A DNA stretch of 5,729 nucleotides. It comes from Clostridia bacterium. Lineage in GTDB: Bacteria > Bacillota_A > Clostridia > Oscillospirales > Acutalibacteraceae. The position numbers were made by a program, and so were the translations under genes. The stretch covers positions 1-5,729 of the forward strand of contig JAFVTJ010000092.1 of the NCBI GenBank assembly GCA_017503305.1, written 5' to 3'. Positions 1 to 5,076 of the stretch are shown in pieces; the stretch's first letter is position 1; every line of letters starts with the position of its first letter. Below the pieces are notes generated by a model that made no database searches, was not told the DNA's origin, and worked only from the letters and a program-made list of their open reading frames with translations.

Positions 1-1248
1 ATATTCTACCAAGCGTGTAGCAGACTTCCATACACCGCCCTTAATCAAGAACCACATGCCGTTAATTTTGTGTAAAGTATCGACGTTAGTGGCCCAAACG
101 CCATCTTCGATGTACTTCCATTCGCCGTTTATCTTTATAAGCTCCTTACCTTCAAACAATTCGCCGTTTACGTAGTAATACCAAACGCCGTCTTGTTCTA
201 CAAAATGCTCACCTACAATTTCGCGAACATAACCGCAAGCATTACAGGTGCGGTCTATTGGGTTATCATAAGTATGGTCGCCCATGCAAGAGCCCACCGG
301 CATTTTATACGAGGTTTTAGAAATGGGATAGCGGTTTACAAAATCAGGTGAAGTATACATCGCATCCGAATCGTGCGATGAAAATTCTTCACTGCCCTTT
401 AAGTAATATTTAAAGGTCTTTTTGCCTGCATCCCACGTGGAATCTACGTAATACCACGCACCATCTATTTTAACAATGTTCCAGGCGTGATGTTCACCAT
501 TACTTATACCGGTTATTATACGGGTTTCCAAACCGCATTCGCGCGCAATTCTATAAAAAAGGGTTGCATAGCCTTGGCAAACCGACTTTCCATTTATAAG
601 CGCCGCATAGGCCGAAAACTTTAAGTTGTAATTGGGGTCGTAAAGATTATCGTAATCATAGCTTACGTTTTTAGTAATAAAATCGTAAATAGCATCGCAC
701 TTGGCCTTGTCGCCTGTGTTTTCGGTAAAACCAAAGCTTGTTATAACGTCTTTAATAGCTAGCGCCACAATCTCTTCCTGTGCGGTGTTGGAATAGTACT
801 CTATAACCAACGGAATGGTGCAAAAGCATTTGCCATCGCGTGACCAATAGGTGCCGCCTTTAGTAGCATAGCCGGCATATCTAAAACGCAAATAGTCGCC
901 ACCGTTGGTTTTGTCACATTCGGCAAGCGCCTTTTCAAACCAGTCGCTTACTAAAGCGCTAAATACACTTTGAGTAAATTCACCCTCAAAAGCAAATTTA
1001 ATCGTAAGCTCGGTTTCACTATTAATCATAGCCGACCGTAAAAGCTCGGCAACCTCATTGCTTTTTGTTAAATAATCTTCATCGTCAGCGGGTCGTTCGG
1101 AAAAATATTCCAAACGCTTCATTGATACGGGTTGAATTTCACCGTATGTAACGTCATTAGTCTGCGCAAACGCAACAACCGGCAGATTGAACAACATAAC
1201 AGTTATTATTGCTAATGCTAAAAACGATTTCATAACCTTTTTAAACAT
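1..1248 (-). CDS. Secreted transglutaminase-like protein with wall-binding-type repeats (3' end outside window)
   Basis: The frame is open for 416 codons from ATG at 1248 down to position 1 with no stop, so the C-terminus is missing. AGGAGG (1260-1255) lies 6 bases upstream of the ATG. Residues 1-28 form a signal peptide: MFKK, a hydrophobic stretch, then AFA before Gln29. Residues 32-165 match nothing I recognise. The core at about 180-280 is transglutaminase-like (PF01841 type): Cys224 in SVCQGYA, His254 in EHHAWN and Asp269 in YVDSTWD form the expected triad. A Cys/His cluster follows (Cys321, His325, Cys335, Cys338; C-x3-H-x9-C-x2-C), resembling a small metal-binding knuckle. Residues 349-416 are aromatic/glycine repeats of 21-22 residues (370-391, 392-412, a third starting at 413) of the kind used for cell-wall or glucan attachment. 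Such proteins may crosslink or cleave peptides at the cell surface; substrate and exact reaction cannot be read here. The gene diverges from serC. Confidence 0.88.
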   Translation of the reverse strand, partial: MFKKVMKSFLALAIITVMLFNLPVVAFAQTNDVTYGEIQPVSMKRLEYFSERPADDEDYLTKSNEVAELLRSAMINSETELTIKFAFEGEFTQSVFSALVSDWFEKALAECDKTNGGDYLRFRYAGYATKGGTYWSRDGKCFCTIPLVIEYYSNTAQEEIVALAIKDVITSFGFTENTGDKAKCDAIYDFITKNVSYDYDNLYDPNYNLKFSAYAALINGKSVCQGYATLFYRIARECGLETRIITGISNGEHHAWNIVKIDGAWYYVDSTWDAGKKTFKYYLKGSEEFSSHDSDAMYTSPDFVNRYPISKTSYKMPVGSCMGDHTYDNPIDRTCNACGYVREIVGEHFVEQDGVWYYYVNGELFEGKELIKINGEWKYIEDGVWATNVDTLHKINGMWFLIKGGVWKSATRLVEY

Positions 1249-1281
1249 AATAACCCTCCTCAAAATTATCGTAAACTCTTA

Positions 1282-1298
1282 CATATATATTATATATG
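1282..1298. repeat. 17-bp perfect AT palindrome over the minus-strand -10 box
   Basis: CATATATA, a central T, then TATATATG form a perfect inverted repeat that covers the -10 element and predicted start point of the minus-strand promoter. It could be an operator or an easily melted start region. Alternating A/T sequence readily forms palindromes by chance, so a regulatory role is only a possibility. Confidence 0.35.
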
Positions 1299-1317
1299 CA
1301 ATATATCGAATTTGCAA
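1289..1317 (-). promoter_or_regulatory. Sigma-A-type promoter of the transglutaminase-like gene
   Basis: On the minus strand, TTGCAA (1317-1312, 4 of 6 matches to TTGACA) is followed after 17 bp by a perfect TATAAT (1294-1289). Transcription would begin near 1282, giving a leader of about 34 bases that contains the AGGAGG site. The -10 lies inside a run of alternating A and T, so the exact hexamer register is less certain than the spacing suggests. Confidence 0.6.
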
Positions 1318-1363
1318 GAAAAATAATTTTCTACCATAAAATATGTGACTAAAGCCGATCTAT

Positions 1364-1381
1364 TAGTTAAGTTTTTAACAA
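1364..1381. promoter_or_regulatory. Putative Rex operator, distal site (one mismatch)
   Basis: TAGTTAA-GTTT-TTAACAA matches the clostridial Rex consensus TTGTTAA-N4-TTAACAA at 13 of 14 fixed positions; only the second base differs. The inner 14 bp, GTTAA-N4-TTAAC, is a perfect palindrome. Its centre lies 53 bp upstream of the proximal site, about five helical turns, so both would face the same side of the DNA. It is roughly 100 bp upstream of the predicted serC start point and 90 bp upstream of the divergent one. The Rex assignment rests on motif match alone. Confidence 0.55.
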
Positions 1382-1416
1382 TCTTTTATAAAAAACTTAA
1401 AAAATTTTAATTTTCT

Positions 1417-1434
1417 TTGTTAAATTCTTAACAA
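1417..1434. promoter_or_regulatory. Putative Rex operator, proximal site (perfect match)
   Basis: TTGTTAA-ATTC-TTAACAA matches all 14 fixed positions of the Rex binding consensus known from clostridia. The palindrome extends one more base on each side (1416-1435). Rex is a repressor that senses the NADH/NAD+ ratio and leaves DNA when NADH rises. The site ends 5 bp before the serC -35 hexamer, centred near -50, so a bound dimer could hinder RNA polymerase or its alpha-subunit contacts. No rex gene is in the window. Confidence 0.68.
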
Positions 1435-1439
1435 ATCTA

Positions 1440-1468
1440 TTGACAAGCGTTATTTCCTTTCATATAAT
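1440..1468 (+). promoter_or_regulatory. Consensus sigma-A promoter of serC-serA
   Basis: TTGACA (1440-1445) and TATAAT (1463-1468) are both perfect and separated by the optimal 17 bp. The start point should fall near 1475, giving a leader of only about 35 bases, too short for a T-box or riboswitch. The upstream A/T-tracts (about 1382-1415) could act as an UP element. A promoter this strong would normally need control, which fits the operator-like palindromes beside it. Confidence 0.85.
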
Positions 1469-1496
1469 GGGATACATATTTTTAAAAAACACACTT

Positions 1497-1502
1497 GGAG
1501 GT
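1497..1502 (+). promoter_or_regulatory. Ribosome binding site that fixes the serC start
   Basis: GGAGGT lies 7 bases before ATG at 1510. An in-frame TTG at 1495 would extend the protein by five residues (MEVII), but it overlaps this site and has no ribosome binding site of its own. The ATG start also gives the usual SerC N-terminus, MARLYNFSAGP. Confidence 0.9.
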
Positions 1503-1509
1503 CATTATT

Positions 1510-2592
1510 ATGGCAAGACTTTATAATTTTAGCGCAGGTCCTTCTATGCTTCCCGAGGAAGTTTTAAAGACCGCAGCAGCAGATATGCTCGAATTTGGCG
1601 AAAGCGGACAGTCCGTAATGGAAATGTCTCACCGTTCAAAGGAATATCAAGCAATTTTTGACGAAACCGAAGCAAATCTTCGCGAAGTTATGAACATCCC
1701 CGACAATTACGAAGTTTTATTCTTACAGGGTGGTGCTTCTACCCAGTTCGCAATGATTCCCTTAAACCTTATGACCAAAAACGGCAAGGCTGACTACATT
1801 ATCACAGGTCAATGGGCTAACAAGGCTTACAAGGAAGCCGCACGCTACGGCGCCGCTCGCGAGGTCGCTTCTTCTAAGGATAAGACCTTTAGCTACATCC
1901 CCAAGACCACCGCTGCTGATTTTGATAAGGATGCCGACTATGTTCACATTTGTATGAACAATACCATCTACGGTACAAAGTACAATACATTGCCCGACAC
2001 AGGCGACGTTCCACTTATTGCCGACATTTCAAGCTGTATTTTATCCGAACCGATTGACGTTTCTAAGTTTGGTATGCTTTACGCAGGTGCTCAAAAGAAC
2101 GTTGCTCCCGCAGGTGTTACAATCGTAATCATCCGCAAGGATTTAATCGGCAACGCTATGGATATCACCCCCACCATGCTCAACTACGCTACTCATTCCG
2201 AAAACGGTTCTATGTTCAACACTCCCCCCTGCTATGCAATCTACGTTGCAGGTCTTACTCTTAAGTGGATTAAGAAAATAGGCGGCCTTGAAAAAATGAA
2301 GGAATTAAACGAAAAGAAGGCTAAAATTCTTTACGATTTCCTTGACAACAGCAAATTATTCAAGGGCACAGTAGTTCCCGAAGACCGTTCACTTATGAAC
2401 GTTCCCTTTGTAACAGGTAACGACGAATTAGACGCTAAATTCGTTGCTGAATCCAAAAAAGCAGGCTTCGTAAACCTTAAGGGTCACCGTTCGGTTGGCG
2501 GTATGCGTGCTTCTATCTACAATGCAATGCCTATCGAAGGCGTTGAAAAATTGGTAGACTTTATGAAGAAATTCGAAGAGGAGAATGCATAA
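1510..2592 (+). CDS. serC: Phosphoserine aminotransferase
   Basis: SerC converts 3-phosphohydroxypyruvate and glutamate to O-phosphoserine and 2-oxoglutarate in the cytoplasm, the second step of serine synthesis; in some bacteria it also serves pyridoxal phosphate synthesis. The protein is 360 residues, the normal full length. It is a fold-type I PLP enzyme: the N-terminus reads YNFSAGPSMLP, the phosphate-binding loop GGASTQF is at 74-80, Lys196 in YAGAQKN is the PLP Schiff-base lysine, the preceding ADISS segment carries the Asp that contacts the pyridine nitrogen, and GHRSVGGMRAS (325-335) is the conserved C-terminal substrate-binding segment. The family's usual NETI motif reads NNTI here, a variant I take to be lineage-specific. 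It is the first gene of an operon with serA, driven by the promoter at 1440-1468 and probably modulated by the adjacent palindromes. Confidence 0.97.
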   Translation: MARLYNFSAGPSMLPEEVLKTAAADMLEFGESGQSVMEMSHRSKEYQAIFDETEANLREVMNIPDNYEVLFLQGGASTQFAMIPLNLMTKNGKADYIITGQWANKAYKEAARYGAAREVASSKDKTFSYIPKTTAADFDKDADYVHICMNNTIYGTKYNTLPDTGDVPLIADISSCILSEPIDVSKFGMLYAGAQKNVAPAGVTIVIIRKDLIGNAMDITPTMLNYATHSENGSMFNTPPCYAIYVAGLTLKWIKKIGGLEKMKELNEKKAKILYDFLDNSKLFKGTVVPEDRSLMNVPFVTGNDELDAKFVAESKKAGFVNLKGHRSVGGMRASIYNAMPIEGVEKLVDFMKKFEEENA

Positions 2593-3752
2593 TGTATAAA
2601 ATTAAAACCTACAACAAGATTTCTAAATCAGGTCTCAGTAATTTTGACGATAAATATACAGTTGGCGACGAAGTAGAAAACGCTGACGGTGCGATTGTTC
2701 GCTCAGCTTCACTCCACGATATCGAATTCCCCGCATCTTTACAGGCTATTGCCCGTGCAGGTGCTGGTACTAACAATATTCCGATTGACCGCTGCAGCGA
2801 ACAGGGTATCGTTGTTTTCAACACCCCCGGTGCTAACGCAAACGCCGTTAAGGAACTCGTTTTGGCAGGTCTTTTCATCTCTTCGCGCCGCGTTGTTTCA
2901 GGTATTGAATGGGCAAAAACCTTAAAGGGCAACGGCGCTGAAGTTGGCAAAATGGTTGAAAAGGGCAAATCCGCTTTCGCAGGTCCCGAAATTAAGGGCA
3001 AAAAGCTTGGTGTTATCGGTCTTGGCGCTATCGGTGTTATGGTTGCTAACTCTGCAAATGCTTTGGGTATGCAGGTTTACGGCTACGACCCCTACCTCTC
3101 GGTTAAATCCGCTTGGAACTTAACTCACAACACCGTTTACATTAGCGACATTAACGAAATTTTTGCCGAATGTGATTACATTACAGTTCACGTTCCGCTA
3201 ACTGACACTACTAAGAATCTTATTAATGCTGATTCTATTGCAAAAATGAAAAACGGCGTTCGCATTCTTAACTTCTCTCGTGCAGCATTAGTTGACAGCG
3301 CCGCCATCAAGGCCGCTTTAGAATCGGGCAAGGTTGCTTCTTACGTAACCGACTTCCCCACCGACGAGGTTTTAGGTGTTGACGGCATTATTGCAATCCC
3401 CCACCTTGGCGCATCTACCCCCGAATCTGAAGAAAACTGCGCTACAATGGCAGCTAAAGAGCTTGTTGACTACATTGAAAACGGTAACATTGTAAACTCT
3501 GTAAATCTTCCCGAAGTTACAATGCCCAGAAGTGGTGACCACCGCGTTTGCGTAATCCACAAAAACATCCCCAATATGCTTACCAAAATCACAGGTCTTA
3601 TTGCTGATGACAACGTAAACATTGAAAACCTTCTCAACAAATCTCGTGGCGACTACGCTTACACAATGCTCGATATCGGCGAAGCTGATACTGCACAGCT
3701 TCAAGGTGAAATTGAAGCTATTGACGGTGTAATCCGCGTTCGCATTATCTAA
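2592..3752 (+). CDS. serA: D-3-phosphoglycerate dehydrogenase, short ACT-domain form
   Basis: SerA oxidises 3-phosphoglycerate to 3-phosphohydroxypyruvate using NAD+, the committed step of serine synthesis. The ATG shares its A with the TAA stop of serC (TAATG); GAGGAG at 2578-2583 lies 8 bases upstream, so the two are probably translationally coupled. The 386-residue protein has an N-terminal substrate-binding half (Arg55, GAGTNN 57-62), a Rossmann NAD domain with GLGAIG (143-148) and Asp166 after the second strand, favouring NAD over NADP, and catalytic Arg230, Glu259 and His271 (PHLGAST). The Arg-Glu spacing equals that of E. coli SerA (240/269), but Glu-His is 12 residues rather than 23, so a loop is shortened. 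Residues 318-386 are an ACT domain; His323 and Asn325 in IHKN correspond to the serine-binding residues of E. coli SerA, so feedback inhibition by serine is expected. Pairing with serC removes doubt about which 2-hydroxyacid dehydrogenase this is. Confidence 0.96.
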   Translation: MYKIKTYNKISKSGLSNFDDKYTVGDEVENADGAIVRSASLHDIEFPASLQAIARAGAGTNNIPIDRCSEQGIVVFNTPGANANAVKELVLAGLFISSRRVVSGIEWAKTLKGNGAEVGKMVEKGKSAFAGPEIKGKKLGVIGLGAIGVMVANSANALGMQVYGYDPYLSVKSAWNLTHNTVYISDINEIFAECDYITVHVPLTDTTKNLINADSIAKMKNGVRILNFSRAALVDSAAIKAALESGKVASYVTDFPTDEVLGVDGIIAIPHLGASTPESEENCATMAAKELVDYIENGNIVNSVNLPEVTMPRSGDHRVCVIHKNIPNMLTKITGLIADDNVNIENLLNKSRGDYAYTMLDIGEADTAQLQGEIEAIDGVIRVRII

Positions 3753-3765
3753 TAAAGTAAATTTG

Positions 3766-3797
3766 AGCCTTCCCTGAAGGAAGGCTTTACTTTTTTT
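3766..3797 (+). terminator. Intrinsic terminator of the serC-serA operon
   Basis: AGCCTTCC (3766-3773) pairs perfectly with GGAAGGCT (3779-3786) around a CTGAA loop, followed after TTAC by seven T residues (3791-3797). AAAGTAAA (3754-3761) could also pair with TTTACTTT (3786-3793) across a small bulge, lengthening the stem. It begins 14 bases after the serA stop and separates the serine genes from the next unit. Confidence 0.9.
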
Positions 3798-3814
3798 CAT
3801 TTTTATAGTAAAAT
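3786..3814 (+). promoter_or_regulatory. Possible promoter of the flavoprotein-cmk unit
   Basis: TTTACT (3786-3791, 4 of 6) and TAAAAT (3809-3814, 5 of 6) are 17 bp apart, with a predicted start near 3821. The -35 overlaps the descending arm and T-tract of the serA terminator. It is the best candidate in the 85-base gap, and a promoter is expected after such a strong terminator, but the match is moderate. Confidence 0.38.
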
Positions 3815-3823
3815 GTATTAGAT

Positions 3824-3831
3824 AGGCGGTG
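3824..3831 (+). promoter_or_regulatory. Ribosome binding site supporting a TTG start
   Basis: AGGCGGTG differs by one base from AGGAGGTG and lies 6 bases before TTG at 3838. An in-frame GTG at 3829 sits inside this site, so it is unlikely to be the start. Confidence 0.65.
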
Positions 3832-3837
3832 AGAAAT

Positions 3838-5064
3838 TTGAAGAACGTAATTGTTATAGGTGCAGGCCCCGCAGGGCTTATGGCGGCCATTTCGGCGGCG
3901 GAAAACGGCGCATACGTTACCTTGCTCGAAAAAAACGAGCGTGTCGGCCGTAAGCTTATGATAACCGGCAAGGGTCGTTGTAACGTTTGCAACAACTGTG
4001 ATATTGATACCCTTATTGCCAATATCCCTAAAAACGCCAAATTTTTGTACTCAGCCTTCTCAAATTTCACACCAAAACAGCTAATGCAGTTTTTTGAAAA
4101 CCTAGGCGTTGCACTAAAGACCGAGCGCGGTAACAGGGTTTTTCCCGTGTCCGATAAGGCGGTTGATATTGTAGATGCACTTTACAAATGTGCAAAAACC
4201 AAAGGTGTTAAAATCAAAACCGCTCACGCTAGTGATATTTTAACTCAGGACGGCAAAATTTGGGGTGTTACCCTAAACGACGGCACCGTGCTAAACTGTG
4301 ATAGCGTGATTTTAGCCACAGGCGGTATGTCCTACCCACTTACAGGCTCTACAGGTGACGGCTACAAAATGGCAGAAAAATTAGGTCATACCGTGACCGA
4401 ATTAAAACCGTCCTTAGTTCCGCTTGATATTCACGAGGGCTTTTGCCCACATCTTTCAGGCCTTTCTCTTAAAAACGTCACCCTTTCAGTTTTCGAAGAA
4501 GGCAAGAAAAAACCGCTCTTTTCCGAAATGGGCGAAATGCTTTTCACCCACTTTGGCATATCAGGTCCGCTGGTTTTATCGGCCTCATCCCATATTCATT
4601 ATATGGGCAAAAAGAACTATATCGCTTTTATCGATTTAAAACCCGCACTAACACCCGAACAGCTTGACAACCGCATTTTAAGGGATTTTTCGGAATTTCA
4701 AAATAAAGACTTCGCCAATTCGCTTGATAAATTGTTACCCAAAAGCCTTATTCCCGTTATTATAAAGCTTTCGGGCATTGAATCCGGCAAAAAGGTTAAC
4801 CAAATAAGCCGTGAGGAAAGACAAGCTCTCGCAGGGATTATAAAGGCTTTGCCGCTACATATCATAGGCTTCAGACCCATTGAAGAAGCCATTATAACAA
4901 GTGGCGGAATCTCTGTTAAAGAAATCGACCCTAAAACGATGGCATCAAAGCTTATTGAGGGGCTTTTCTTTGCGGGCGAGATCATCGACGTTGACGCCTA
5001 CACAGGCGGATTTAATCTACAAATCGCGTTTTCAACCGGCTTTACTGCAGGTAAAAATGCTTAA
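3838..5064 (+). CDS. NAD(P)/FAD-dependent oxidoreductase, HI0933/BaiN family
   Basis: This is a predicted cytoplasmic flavoprotein of the HI0933-like family (PF03486, COG2081). One relative, BaiN of Clostridium scindens, has been linked to bile-acid dehydroxylation, but most members have no proven substrate, so only FAD-dependent redox activity is predicted. TTG at 3838 is preferred over GTG at 3829 because it follows AGGCGGTG and gives the usual MKNVIVIGAGPAG beginning; the product is 408 residues, typical of the family. The FAD Rossmann motif GAGPAG is at 8-13, with Glu31 closing the second strand to bind the ribose. GKGRCNVCNNC (44-54) is the family's GKGRCN segment with extra cysteines (48, 51, 54). 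ATGG is at 160-163, followed by the TGSTGDG loop. The C-terminal FAD-contacting segment is GEIIDVDAYTGGFNLQIA, ending at residue 397. The stop lies 12 bases before cmk, so the two are probably cotranscribed. Confidence 0.92.
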   Translation: MKNVIVIGAGPAGLMAAISAAENGAYVTLLEKNERVGRKLMITGKGRCNVCNNCDIDTLIANIPKNAKFLYSAFSNFTPKQLMQFFENLGVALKTERGNRVFPVSDKAVDIVDALYKCAKTKGVKIKTAHASDILTQDGKIWGVTLNDGTVLNCDSVILATGGMSYPLTGSTGDGYKMAEKLGHTVTELKPSLVPLDIHEGFCPHLSGLSLKNVTLSVFEEGKKKPLFSEMGEMLFTHFGISGPLVLSASSHIHYMGKKNYIAFIDLKPALTPEQLDNRILRDFSEFQNKDFANSLDKLLPKSLIPVIIKLSGIESGKKVNQISREERQALAGIIKALPLHIIGFRPIEEAIITSGGISVKEIDPKTMASKLIEGLFFAGEIIDVDAYTGGFNLQIAFSTGFTAGKNA

Positions 5065-5076
5065 AGGAGTATAACT

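Noticed and set aside
1..250. Short similar DNA segments (for example CCAAACGCC, twice) as a tandem DNA repeat or CRISPR
   Set aside because: The similarity follows the protein-level aromatic/glycine repeats of the transglutaminase-like protein; there are no regular spacers or identical units.
1375..1403. Second plus-strand promoter (TTAACA, 17 bp, TAAAAA) upstream of serC
   Set aside because: The -10 is weak, the -35 is part of the distal palindrome, and a perfect promoter lies closer to the gene.
1495..1509. TTG at 1495 as the serC start
   Set aside because: It overlaps the GGAGGT ribosome binding site; ATG at 1510 has correct spacing and gives the canonical N-terminus.
1469..1509. Riboswitch or T-box leader for serC
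   Set aside because: The predicted leader is only about 35 bases, with no conserved T-box or aptamer elements.
1762..1947. Minus-strand open frame of 61 codons inside serC
   Set aside because: It is fully contained in a well-conserved gene, with no ribosome binding site or domain.
2609..3001. Minus-strand open frame of 130 codons, and a plus-strand frame at 2689-2925
   Set aside because: Both are out-of-frame shadows inside serA, whose conserved motifs run straight through this stretch.
3372..4070. Minus-strand open frame of 232 codons
   Set aside because: It lies antisense across the end of serA, the terminator and the start of the flavoprotein gene. It has no ribosome binding site or recognisable motif, while both plus-strand genes are clear family members.
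4424..4985. Open frames inside the flavoprotein gene (4424-4639 plus, 4698-4985 minus)
   Set aside because: They are shadows of the intact 408-residue gene and show no motifs.
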